DNA of 64,000 nucleotides, taken from Myxococcus qinghaiensis. Its GTDB lineage: Bacteria; Myxococcota; Myxococcia; Myxococcales; Myxococcaceae. The stretch's first letter is position 1. Each line of letters begins with the position of its first letter. The notes beneath the pieces were generated by a model. The model worked only from the letters and a program-made list of their open reading frames with translations, was not told the DNA's origin and did no database searches. The position numbers and the translations under genes were made by a program. The DNA is taken from NCBI RefSeq assembly GCF_024198215.1, contig NZ_JAKCFA010000025.1:124001-188000 (forward strand), given 5' to 3'. Shown one piece after another: positions 1 to 9,600 of this stretch.

Positions 1-1548
1 CAGCAGAGCGCGTGGGTGCGCAACTTCAACCCGCTCTTCCCGGGCGCGGGCTCGCGTTGGCCCACGCGCGCGGGCGTCTACGAGTGCCTGGAGCTGTACA
101 CGCCGTCCAAGGGTGACTTCCAGCCGTGGCTCGCCACGGGCCACGCGTGGTCCGAGGACCGCCGCACCCTGCGCTTCACGCTGCGCGAGGGCGTGCGCTG
201 GTCCGACGGCAAGGCCTTCACCGCCGAGGACGTGGCCTACACCTTCCAGCTCTTGCGCAAGCACGCGGCCCTGGACGCGGGCGGCGTGTGGCGCTTCCTC
301 TCGGACGTGCGCGCGGAAGGGCCTCACACCGTGGCCTTCCAGTTCTCCCGCACCTTCATCCCGGGCTTCGGAGACCTGGCGGCGCAGCCCATCGTCCCGC
401 GCCACATCTGGGAGCTCGTCGCGGACCCGGTGACCTTCACCAATCCGAACCCGGTGGCCACCGGGCCCTTCACGCAAGTCAGTGTCTTCCGCAACCAGGT
501 GTACGAACTGAGCCGCAACCCGTACTACTGGCAGCCCGGCAAGCCCGCCGTCCGGGCGCTGCGCTTCCTGGCCTTCCCCACCAATGACCAGGCGAACCTG
601 GCGCTGGTGGAGGGCGAGGTGGACTGGGCCGGCAACTTCGTCCCCGCGGTGGACCGCACCTTCGTCTCCAAGGACCCCAAGCACCACGCGCGCTGGTTCC
701 CGCTCTTCGGCAGCACCGTCTTCCTCTACCCCAACACCACCCAGCCCCCGCTGAACGACGTGCGCGTGCGCAAGGCGCTGAGCATGGCGTTGGACCGCGA
801 GCGGCTGGTCGAAATCGCCATGTACGGCTACACGCGGCCGGCGGACGCCACGGGGCTCAATGACGCGTACACCGGCTGGCGGGACGCGGCCGTCGCGGAC
901 GACGCGTGGGTGCGCCACGACGCGAAGGAGGCCGCGCGGCTCCTGGACGAGGCGGGCCTCACGCGAGGGCCCGACGGCCTGCGCCGCCAGGCGGACGGCA
1001 GCCCGCTGACGCTGGACATCGAGGTGGTGGGTGGCTGGTCGGACTGGGTGCGCGCGGGACAGGTCGTCGCGCGGGACTTGCGCAAGCTGGGCCTCCAGGC
1101 ACAGCTGCGCACGTACGAGTTCAGCGCGTGGCAGGCGCGGCTCCAGAAGGGGGAGTTCCAGTTGGCCATCTCCTGGTCGCTGGACGGGCCCACGCCGTAC
1201 ACCTTCTACAAGTGGATGCTGTCGTCCGCGACGGTGCGTCCGGTGGGCGAGGTGGCTCCCGCCAACTGGCAGCGCTACGGCGACAAGGAGACGGACGCGC
1301 TCCTGGAGCGCTTCGAAGTCACCGACTCGCGCGAGGAGCAGCAGGCGCTGATGGCGCAGGTGCAGCGGCGCTTCTCCGAGACGGCGCCGGCCATTCCGCT
1401 GTTCCCGAACCCGTCCTGGGGCGAGTCCAACTCCAAGCGCTTCACGGGCTTTCCCACCGAGGCGAACCCCTACGCCCGGCTTTCGCCCCACGCCGAGCCC
1501 GACAGCCTGCTGGTGCTGACGGCGCTCGTCCCGAGGGAGGCGCCCTGA
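1..1548 (+). CDS. ABC transporter solute-binding protein, peptide/oligosaccharide type (5' truncated)
   Basis: The reading frame is open from the first base (Q-Q-S-A-W-V-R-N), so the signal peptide and start lie outside the window; about 515 residues remain. The protein resembles the SBP_bac_5 family (OppA/DppA/CbtA-like periplasmic binders): it has the typical 'WSDGKAFTAEDVAYTFQLL' segment, a 'NPYYW' motif and the 'VRKALSMALDRERLVE' helix. It is followed two bases later by a permease gene, then by a permease-ATPase fusion, an ATPase and two glycosidase genes. It should capture the substrate in the periplasm for this importer. Because beta-glucosidase genes follow directly, I infer a beta-linked oligosaccharide rather than a peptide; members of this family import cello-oligosaccharides in Thermotoga and Pyrococcus. 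Family assignment is firm, substrate is not. Confidence 0.9.
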   Translation, partial: QQSAWVRNFNPLFPGAGSRWPTRAGVYECLELYTPSKGDFQPWLATGHAWSEDRRTLRFTLREGVRWSDGKAFTAEDVAYTFQLLRKHAALDAGGVWRFLSDVRAEGPHTVAFQFSRTFIPGFGDLAAQPIVPRHIWELVADPVTFTNPNPVATGPFTQVSVFRNQVYELSRNPYYWQPGKPAVRALRFLAFPTNDQANLALVEGEVDWAGNFVPAVDRTFVSKDPKHHARWFPLFGSTVFLYPNTTQPPLNDVRVRKALSMALDRERLVEIAMYGYTRPADATGLNDAYTGWRDAAVADDAWVRHDAKEAARLLDEAGLTRGPDGLRRQADGSPLTLDIEVVGGWSDWVRAGQVVARDLRKLGLQAQLRTYEFSAWQARLQKGEFQLAISWSLDGPTPYTFYKWMLSSATVRPVGEVAPANWQRYGDKETDALLERFEVTDSREEQQALMAQVQRRFSETAPAIPLFPNPSWGESNSKRFTGFPTEANPYARLSPHAEPDSLLVLTALVPREAP

Positions 1549-1550
1549 CC

Positions 1551-2531
1551 ATGCGCTACGTGCTCCGCAGGCTCGGCTTCTACCTGCTCGCCGCCTGGGC
1601 CTCGCTGACGATGAACTTCGTCATCCCGAGGCTCGCGCCCGGCGACCCGGCCACGGCGATGTTCGCCCGCTTCGAGGGCCGCATCTCCCCCGAGGCGCTG
1701 GTGGCCCTGAAGACGGCGTTCGGCTTCACGGACGCGCCGTGGCACGTGCAGTACTTCACGTACCTGAAGCACCTGCTCACGGGCGATTTCGGCCTGTCGT
1801 ACGCGTACTACCCGTCGCCCGTGACGGAGGTCATCGGCACGGGCCTGTTGTGGACGCTGGGGCTGGCCGGGTGCGCGGTCATCATCAGCTTCGCGGTGGG
1901 GACGATGCTGGGCGTGCTGGCCGCGTGGAACCGGGGCGGCTGGCTTGACTCCGCGCTCGCGCCCGCGCTCGCCTTCCTGGGGGCCTTCCCCTACTTCTGG
2001 CTGGCCATGCTGGCGCTGTACCTGTTCGGCTTCGGGCTGGGCTGGTTCCCGCTGCGTCACGCGTACTCGCACGACGTGGAGCCCGGAGCCACGCTCACCT
2101 TCATCGCGGACGTGGGACGACACGCGGTGCTGCCGGCGGCATCCATCGTCGTGGCCACGCTCGGCGGGTGGATGCTGAGCATGCGCAACACCATGGTGGC
2201 GGTGCTGGGCACGGACACGCTGCGGCTGGCGCACGCCAAGGGCCTGCCGCCCCGTCAGGTGATGCTGCGCTATGCGGCGCGCAACGCGCTCTTGCCCAAC
2301 GTCACGGGCTTCGGCATGGCGCTGGGCTTCGTGCTGAGCGGCTCGCTGCTGACGGAAATCGTCTTCTCGTATCCGGGCACCGGCTACCTGCTCATCCTCG
2401 CGGTGCGCAACCAGGACTACCCGCTGATGCAGGGGCTCTTCCTGGTCATCACGCTGGCGGTGCTCGCCGCGAACTTCGCCGTGGACCTGCTCTGCCTCTG
2501 GCTGGACCCGAGGACCCGCGCCCATGCGTGA
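1551..2531 (+). CDS. ABC transporter permease, DppB-like
   Basis: The 326-residue integral membrane protein starts at an ATG two bases after the binding-protein stop. It opens with the family-typical 'MRYVLRRLGFYLLAAW' first membrane helix and the 'PRLAPGDPA' motif of DppB/OppB permeases. The BPD_transp_1 core follows, with the coupling-helix region near 'RLAHAKGLPPRQVMLRYAARNALLP', and the end has the 'VFSYPGTGYL' motif. It forms one half of the transmembrane channel of the importer; the other half is the permease domain of the next gene. Its last codons overlap the next ATG by eight bases, so the two genes are translationally coupled. A longer frame upstream is a shadow inside the binding-protein gene. 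Confidence 0.93.
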   Translation: MRYVLRRLGFYLLAAWASLTMNFVIPRLAPGDPATAMFARFEGRISPEALVALKTAFGFTDAPWHVQYFTYLKHLLTGDFGLSYAYYPSPVTEVIGTGLLWTLGLAGCAVIISFAVGTMLGVLAAWNRGGWLDSALAPALAFLGAFPYFWLAMLALYLFGFGLGWFPLRHAYSHDVEPGATLTFIADVGRHAVLPAASIVVATLGGWMLSMRNTMVAVLGTDTLRLAHAKGLPPRQVMLRYAARNALLPNVTGFGMALGFVLSGSLLTEIVFSYPGTGYLLILAVRNQDYPLMQGLFLVITLAVLAANFAVDLLCLWLDPRTRAHA

Positions 2532-4293
2532 GACCCTTCGACGCCTGCTCCGCCAGCGCAAGGCCGCGGTGGGAGGCACCCTCCTGCTGGGCTTCCTCCT
2601 CGTCGCGCTGGTGGGCCCGTGGTTCGTGATGGACCCGACGGAGCTGATGGGTCAGCCCCACCAGCCGCCTTCGAGTGCCCACTGGTTCGGCACGACGGGC
2701 CAGGGCCAGGACGTGCTCGCGCAGACGGTGGTGGGCGCGCGCGAGACGCTGGCCATCGGCTTCGCGGTGGGCGCGCTCGTCACGCTGGTGGGCGCGCTGG
2801 TGGGCATCACCGCCGGCTACCTGGGCCGACGCGTGGATGACGCGCTGACGCTCACCACCAACATCTTCCTGGTCATCCCGGGCCTGCCTCTGGCCATCGT
2901 CCTGGGCGCCTACCTGCCCTCCGGCCCCTTCCGCATGGTGGTGGTGCTCACCTTCGCGGGCTGGGCCTGGAACGCGCGCGTCTTCCGCGCGGAGGCGCTG
3001 GCGCTGCGAGGCCGGGACTTCGTCGCGGCGGCCGTGGTCGCCGGAGAGAGCCACGCGCGCATCATCACCCGCGAGCTCTTGCCCAACATGGCGTCGCTGG
3101 TGGCCTCGTCGTTCATTGGAAACACGCTGTACGCCGTGGGCGCTCAGGTGGGCCTGGAGTTCCTGGGCCTGGGCGACGTGGGCGCGGTGACGTGGGGCAC
3201 CAACCTCTACTGGGCCGGCAACGACGCGGCGCTGCTGACGCGCTCCTGGTGGATATTCGTCCCCACGGGCATCTGCATCGCGCTGGTGGGCTTCTCGCTC
3301 ACGCTGCTCAGCTCCGCCATCGACGAGCTGACCAACCCCTCACTGCGCGCGCCTCCGAAGGCGCCCAAGGCCGCGGTGATGCGCGCCGTCGCCACGCCCG
3401 CGCAGGAGGCCGCCGCGCCCGGCGCGCTGTTGAGCGTGCGCGACCTGTGCATCGAGTACATGACGCAGGCGGGCCCCTCCCGCGTGGTGGACCAGGTGTC
3501 CCTGGACATCGCCCCGGGCGAGGTGTTCGGCCTGGCGGGCGAGTCCGGCAGCGGCAAGTCCACGCTGGGCTACGCGCTGTTGCGCCTGTTGCCCTCGTCA
3601 GCGGCCATCACCCAGGGAAGCATCGTCTTCGACGGAACGGACGTCACCGCGTTGTCGCCGGAGGCGCTGCGCGCCTTTCGGTGGAGCCGTGTGTCCATGG
3701 TGTTCCAGAGCGCGATGAGCGCGCTCAATCCGGTGCTCACGCTGGGTGAGCAGTTCCACGACACGCTCGCGGCGCACGGCGGCGCCTCACGCGCGTCCTC
3801 CTACGCGCGGGGCCGCGAGCTGTTGGCCATGGTGGGCCTGAAGCCCGAGCTGGTGAACGCCTGGCCGCACCAGCTCTCCGGCGGCATGCGGCAGCGCGTG
3901 GGCATCGCCCTGGCGCTGGCGCTGGAGCCCCGGCTGGTGGTGATGGACGAGCCCACCACCGCGCTCGACGTGGTGGTGCAGAAGGAGCTGCTCCAGCGCG
4001 TGCTGGAGCTGAAGGAGCGGCTGGGCTTCGCGGTCCTCTTCATCACGCATGACTTGCCGCTGCTGCTCGCGCTGTCGGACCGCGTGGGCATCCTCCAGGC
4101 CGGCAAGCTGGTGGAGGTGGACACCGCGCAGCGGCTGCGCACGGACGCCCGTCACCCGTACACGCGCCTGTTGCTGTCGTCCTTCCCGCACCTGGGCGCC
4201 ACCGACACGCAGGCGCCCACGCCCGACGTGCTGGAGCAGGCCGCCAGCGCGCTGAAGCCCCCGCTCGCCGCACTGCCCGGAGGTCGTCGATGA
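2524..4293 (+). CDS. Fused ABC permease (DppC-like) and ATP-binding protein (DppD-like)
   Basis: The 589-residue protein joins two normally separate subunits. Residues about 1-275 are a DppC-like permease with several membrane helices and an inner-membrane coupling region near 'FRAEALALRGRDFVAAA'. After a short Ala/Pro-rich linker (about 277-300), residues about 305-589 form an ABC ATPase with Walker A GESGSGKST (about 339-347), signature LSGGMRQR (about 451) and Walker B ending D475-E476. It overlaps the next gene by four bases (ATGA). The fusion fixes one permease to one ATPase, while the next gene supplies the second ATPase. Such fusions are known in the peptide/nickel transporter family. 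No frameshift is visible at the junction, so the fusion looks real. Confidence 0.9.
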   Translation: MRETLRRLLRQRKAAVGGTLLLGFLLVALVGPWFVMDPTELMGQPHQPPSSAHWFGTTGQGQDVLAQTVVGARETLAIGFAVGALVTLVGALVGITAGYLGRRVDDALTLTTNIFLVIPGLPLAIVLGAYLPSGPFRMVVVLTFAGWAWNARVFRAEALALRGRDFVAAAVVAGESHARIITRELLPNMASLVASSFIGNTLYAVGAQVGLEFLGLGDVGAVTWGTNLYWAGNDAALLTRSWWIFVPTGICIALVGFSLTLLSSAIDELTNPSLRAPPKAPKAAVMRAVATPAQEAAAPGALLSVRDLCIEYMTQAGPSRVVDQVSLDIAPGEVFGLAGESGSGKSTLGYALLRLLPSSAAITQGSIVFDGTDVTALSPEALRAFRWSRVSMVFQSAMSALNPVLTLGEQFHDTLAAHGGASRASSYARGRELLAMVGLKPELVNAWPHQLSGGMRQRVGIALALALEPRLVVMDEPTTALDVVVQKELLQRVLELKERLGFAVLFITHDLPLLLALSDRVGILQAGKLVEVDTAQRLRTDARHPYTRLLLSSFPHLGATDTQAPTPDVLEQAASALKPPLAALPGGRR

Positions 4294-5285
4294 GCCCTCC
4301 CCTGTTGGAAGCCTCGCGTTTGAATCGGAGCTTCCCCGTGGGCGGCTTCCTGTCCCACGCGCGGCGCAAGGTGCTGACGGACGTGTCCTTCTCGCTGGAG
4401 CGCGGAGAAATCCTCGCGCTCGTCGGTGAGTCCGGCAGCGGCAAGTCCACGCTGGCCCGCCTCCTGGCGCGGCTGGACACGCCGGACTCGGGCGACATCC
4501 TCCTCAGTGGAGAGAACGTGCTCGCCCGCGAGGGTCGCTCCGCGTCGCTGGCCTACCGGGGCCGCGTGCAGATGGTGTTCCAGGACCCGTTCGCCTCGCT
4601 CAACCCCGTGCACACGGTGGCCTATCACCTGGAGCGCTCGCTGGTGCGCCATGGGCGCGCGCGCGGCGTGGAGCTGACGCGGAAGGTGCATGCGCTCTTG
4701 GAGTCGGTGGGCCTGACGCCCGCGGAGCAATTGGCGAAGCGCTATCCGCACGAGCTGTCCGGTGGCCAGCGTCAGCGCGTGGCCGTGGCGCGGGCGCTGG
4801 CGGTGGAGCCCGACGTCATCATCGCGGACGAGCCCACCTCCATGCTGGACGTGTCCACGCGCCGGGGCGTGCTCCAGCTGCTCAAGGGCCTGACGCGCGA
4901 GCGCGGCATCGGCATCCTCTTCATCACGCACGATTTGGCGAGCGCCCGTCACCTGGCGGACCGCGTGCTGGTGCTCTACGCGGGCTCCGTCGTGGAGACG
5001 GGCCGCACCAGCGATGTGCTCCAGGCGCCTCGGCACCCGTACACGCGGCTGCTGTTGTCAGCGGTGCCGGATGGCGCGGACTTCCTGCGCACGCCCCTTC
5101 CCGCGCGCGTGGCGACCGCGCCGCCTCCTCCCCTGGGGTGTGCCTTCGCGCCCCGCTGTCCTCACGCCGACGTGCGGTGCCACGAGGCGCTTCCTCCCTT
5201 TCACCTTCCCGCGGCGGAGCACCACGTCCGCTGCCATCTCGAGTCCTCGAAAGGAGTCCCTGACGATGCGGCAGTTTCCTCATGA
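4290..5285 (+). CDS. ABC transporter ATP-binding protein, DppF-like
   Basis: The 331-residue ATPase has Walker A GESGSGKST at residues 46-54, the signature LSGGQRQRV, Walker B with 'IIADEPTSMLD' and an H-loop 'FITHDLASA'. The C-terminal extension carries the 'CAFAPRCPHADVRC' cysteine motif of the oligopeptide/dipeptide ATPase C-terminal domain, which places it in the peptide/nickel subfamily rather than among CUT1 sugar ATPases. It should pair with the ATPase half of the preceding fusion protein. Its last 20 bases overlap the beginning of the beta-glucosidase gene, tying transport to intracellular hydrolysis in one transcript. Confidence 0.92.
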   Translation: MSPPLLEASRLNRSFPVGGFLSHARRKVLTDVSFSLERGEILALVGESGSGKSTLARLLARLDTPDSGDILLSGENVLAREGRSASLAYRGRVQMVFQDPFASLNPVHTVAYHLERSLVRHGRARGVELTRKVHALLESVGLTPAEQLAKRYPHELSGGQRQRVAVARALAVEPDVIIADEPTSMLDVSTRRGVLQLLKGLTRERGIGILFITHDLASARHLADRVLVLYAGSVVETGRTSDVLQAPRHPYTRLLLSAVPDGADFLRTPLPARVATAPPPPLGCAFAPRCPHADVRCHEALPPFHLPAAEHHVRCHLESSKGVPDDAAVSS

Positions 5286-6636
5286 CTTCGTGTGGGGTGT
5301 GGCCACCTCCTCGTACCAGATTGAAGGAGCCACCGACGCCGACGGGCGCGGTGAGTCCATCTGGGACAGGTTCGCCGCCACGCCCGGTAAAATCGCCGAC
5401 GGAACCAACGGCAACGTCGCCTGCGACCACTACCACCGCTGGCGCGAGGACGTGGAGCTGATGCGCTGGATGGGGTTGAAGGCGTATCGCTTCTCCATCG
5501 CCTGGCCGCGCGTGCTCCCCGTGGGACGCGGCAAGGTGAACACCGCCGGACTCGACTTCTACTCGCGGCTGGTCGACGGACTGCTGGAGGTGGGAATCGA
5601 GCCCGCCGTCACGCTGTACCACTGGGACCTGCCGCAGGCGCTCCAGGACAAGGGCGGCTGGGCCTCGCGCGACACGGTGAGCGCGTTCGTCGAGTACGCG
5701 GACGTGGTGAGCCAGAAGCTCGGGGACCGCGTGTCGAAGTGGATTACGCACAACGAGCCCTGGTGCATCAGCATCCTGGGCTACGCCAACGGCGAGCATG
5801 CGCCCGGCATCAAGGACTGGGGCCAGGCGCTGGCCACGGCCCATCACGTGCTGCTGTCGCATGGGCAGGCCGTGCCCGTCATCCGCTCCAACGTGCCCAA
5901 GGCGGAGGTCGGCATCACCCTCAACCTGGTGCCCGCGGAGCCGGCGTCGCCCAGCAAGGAGGACCACGACGCGTGCCGCGCCTTCGACGGCGGCTTCAAC
6001 CGCTGGTACCTGGACCCGCTCTACGGCAAGGGCTACCCGCGCGACGTGATTGACGACCATGTCGCCGAGGGGCGACTGAAGTCGGACACGCTGCCCTTCG
6101 TGCGCCAGGGCGACCTGGCGGACATCGCCGTCCCCATCGATTTCCTGGGGGTCAACTACTACAACCGCGGCGTCATCCGCAGCGACCGCATCCCCGAGTC
6201 GCAGAACGCGCCTCGCACCGTCCACGTCAGCTCCGAGAAGACGGAGATGGACTGGGAGGTGTCGCCCCACGGCCTCACGCAGCTGCTGGTGCGGCTGCAC
6301 CAGGACTACAAACCGGGCCACCTCTACGTCACGGAGAACGGGGCCGCCTACGGCACCACGCCGGACGCGGATGGCCGCGTGAGGGACGCCAAGCGCGTGC
6401 ACTACCTGCGCTCGCACCTGGAGGCCTCGCTGGAGGCCATCAACCAGGGCGTGCCGCTCAAGGGCTACTTCGCGTGGTCGCTGTTGGACAACTTCGAGTG
6501 GGCCTACGGCTATCAGAAGCGCTTCGGCATGGTGTACGTGGACTACGCCACGCAGAAGCGCATCCCCAAGGACAGCGCGCATCTGTACCGCGCCGTGGTG
6601 GCCCAGAACGGGCTGGATGTGGAGCTGGCCGCGTGA
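5266..6636 (+). CDS. Beta-glucosidase, glycoside hydrolase family 1
   Basis: The start is the ATG at 5266, preceded by AAAGGAG, giving 456 residues, the usual length for bacterial GH1 enzymes. Family hallmarks are the N-terminal 'FVWGVATSSYQIEGA', the acid/base motif T-H-N-E-P with E164, and the nucleophile motif Y-V-T-E-N-G with E357. The C-terminal 'GYFAWSLLDNFEWAYGY' aglycone-side motif is intact. There is no signal peptide, so the enzyme is cytoplasmic and would split imported beta-glucosides such as cellobiose or short beta-glucans to glucose. It sits between the importer genes and a secreted glycosidase gene; its stop overlaps the next GTG start. Exact linkage specificity cannot be read from the sequence. 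Confidence 0.96.
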   Translation: MRQFPHDFVWGVATSSYQIEGATDADGRGESIWDRFAATPGKIADGTNGNVACDHYHRWREDVELMRWMGLKAYRFSIAWPRVLPVGRGKVNTAGLDFYSRLVDGLLEVGIEPAVTLYHWDLPQALQDKGGWASRDTVSAFVEYADVVSQKLGDRVSKWITHNEPWCISILGYANGEHAPGIKDWGQALATAHHVLLSHGQAVPVIRSNVPKAEVGITLNLVPAEPASPSKEDHDACRAFDGGFNRWYLDPLYGKGYPRDVIDDHVAEGRLKSDTLPFVRQGDLADIAVPIDFLGVNYYNRGVIRSDRIPESQNAPRTVHVSSEKTEMDWEVSPHGLTQLLVRLHQDYKPGHLYVTENGAAYGTTPDADGRVRDAKRVHYLRSHLEASLEAINQGVPLKGYFAWSLLDNFEWAYGYQKRFGMVYVDYATQKRIPKDSAHLYRAVVAQNGLDVELAA

Positions 6637-9600
6637 GAGCCCTGGTCCTCGCACCCCTCCTCGCGGTGGCGCTGTACCAGGCCCCCGTCCATGCCGGGCA
6701 GGACGCGCAGCCCGTCCAACCCGGCGGTGCCCAACCGCAAACGGCGCCGGTGGAGTCGACGCCGCCTGCCGCTTCTCCCCCGGGTGGCGCGCCTCCCGCC
6801 GCCACCACGACGACGCCCTCGGGTCCTCCCAGTCCGACGCCGTCTCCCGCCCCGCAGCCGCTCACCCTCCAGCCCGTGGACGTCAAGCCGGGCGCGGAGC
6901 AGGCCACCGTCGTCAAGATTCAGCACGACGAGCGCGGCTTCAAGCTGAAGGTGGACGGCCGCGACTTCCTGTTGCGCGGCATGAACTGGGGCTACACGCC
7001 CATTGGAGAGAACTACCGCTACTCGCTCTGGAACCAGCCCGACGACTTCGTGCGCGCGGTGCTGGCTCGGGAGATGACGCTCTTGCGCGACATGGGCGTC
7101 AACTCCATCCGCCAGTTCGACGACATCCCTCCGCGCTGGGTGGAGTTCATCTTCAAGAACTACGGCATCACCACGGTGGTGAACCCGCTGATGGGCCGCT
7201 ACGGCGCCACCGTCAACGGCGCCTTCGTGCCGAACATCGACTACTCCAACGCCGCGCACCGCAAGGCGCTCCTGGAGGAACTGGCGAAGAAGGTGGAGGT
7301 GTACCGGGGCGTTCCGGGCGTGCTGATGTGGCTGCTCGGCAACGAGAACAACTACGGCCTGCACTGGACCAGCTACGAAATCGAGGCGCTGCCGGGCCAG
7401 GAGGACGCCGCGCGCGCGGAGCACCTCTACACGCTGATGGGCGAGGCGGCGCGGACCATCAAGGCCCGTGACGTCAACCACCCGGTGGCCCTGGCCAACG
7501 GAGACCTCCAGTACATCGACCTGGTCGCCAAGCACGCCATGGATATCGACATCTTCGGCGCCAACGTCTACCGGGGCCCGAGCGTCAGGGACTTGTTCGA
7601 CGAGGTGCTGCGCAAGGTGGACAAGCCGGTGCTCTTCTCGGAGTTCGGCGCGGACGCCTTCAACGCGCGGGACGGCCGTGAGGACCACCTGTCCCAGGCC
7701 GAGTACCTGCGCCAGCAGTGGGAGGAAATCTATACGCAGACCTACGGTCAGGGCCGCGTGGGCAACGCGCTGGGCGGCTTCGTGTTCCAGTGGGTGGACG
7801 GCTGGTGGAAGATGGGCCAGGAGGCCAACCTCTCCATTCACGACACGACGGCGTCGTGGCCCAACGGCGGCTACGCGGCGGACTTCGTGCCCGGCCAGAA
7901 CAACATGAACGAGGAGTGGTTCGGCATCTGCGCCCTGGGCCAGCCGGACGACGCGGGCATCTCCCGAATCCAACCGCGCACGGCCTACTACATGTTGCAG
8001 GCGGCCTTCCGCCTGGACCCGTACGCGGCGGACACGGACCTGGACCGCATCCACGCGCACTTCGCGGGCCTGCGTCCCTCCGACATGTCGAAGAGCTACG
8101 AGTCCTCCATCGCCCTGGCGAAGACGGAGGAGCTCAGCATGGTGCGCGTGTCCAACCTGCGCCTGGTCATGGACAGCTCGCTGTCGCGCGGGAGCATCGC
8201 GACGACGCGGCCCAACCTGACGGCGGCGGACCACACGGAGTCCATCTTCTTCGACCTGGCGGTCCAGCCGGCGACGGGGGTGTACGGCCGCGCGTCGTTC
8301 AACGTGGTGGGCAACGTGGCCACCAACCGCCTCAACAACCTCTTCTACGAGAACCGGGGCACCACGCCCACGCCGACGACGCCCACGACGGGCTCGCCGA
8401 CACCGGGCGTCTCCCAGCCGGGCGTGTCCGCCTTCGACCGCTTCGCGCTGTACCAGGCGGAGTTCAAGCTGGACCGCGCGGACTTCGCGCTGGAGGGCTA
8501 CTACCGCGTCGGCCACTACCACTGGGGCGAGGAGGGCGACTTCTTCGGCCTGTACCGTGAGGCCAACTACGGGCCGAACATCGACATCTACCATGGCAAC
8601 GCGCCCTTCGGCGTGGTGCTCAGCGGCAAGCGCTCCTTCGAGGGCTTCAAGCTGGCGGTGGGTCCGGAGCTGTACTGGGGCGCCAACCCGTCCATCGTCG
8701 CCAAGTACCGCAAGGGCTTCGGGGACATGGCGCTGACGCTGGTGCACCAGGAGGACATCGCCCGGGGTGCCACGCAGCAGACGGCCTCCGTCATCCGCGA
8801 GCGCGTGGCGCGTCGCACCGCGCTCACGTTCGAGTGGAACAAGGGCCCGCTGGCGCTCGACATCGGCGGCATCCTCGCCGCGCCCCAACGGATTGGTGAG
8901 GAGTTCACCTGGACGCGCGAGGCCAAGGGTGGCGCAAGCTACATGGGCACGGGCCAGGAGGTGCTGCGCGACGAGGTGCAGTTCCTCGACACGCTCGGCG
9001 CGAAGGCGCGGGCCACGTATGACCTGGGCGGGGTGCGGCTGTATGCCCAGGGCTCGTTCCGCGGGCTGGTGGCGGACGGCGGTCCCGAGCCGAGCATCGT
9101 CCTGACGGGCTGGAGCCTGCGGGAGAGCGGACGCGGCAACCACTTCGGCGCGCAGGCGGGCGCGGCGTTCCAGTTGGGCACCATCGAGGTGGCGCCGAAC
9201 GTGCTGTACCAGAAGCCGCTCATCGGGCCGAACCCGAACATCCCCGACACGTTCGACCAGGACTCGGGCACGTACTTCCCGGCGGTGCGGGCGCGCAACG
9301 TGTTGCAGGACGCCTTCACCGTCCTGGACAACCGCGAGACGCTGGGCGCGGAGCTGCTCATCACCTTCGACCCGACGCCGGGGACGTGGTTCTGGGCGTG
9401 GGACCGGGAGATGCGCGAGGACGCGCCGTTCGCCGCGGGCCTGGACCTGGTGTACCGCCGCCAGCCGACGTCGCGAGACGCGAGCATCGCCATCCTCGCG
9501 GACGGCAGCGCGGTGGCCTTCGCCGGGGCGCCACCGGCGCGCGACGAGTGGGAGACGACGCTGCGCATGGTGGGCAATCCGTCGCAGCGGCTGAAGCTGT

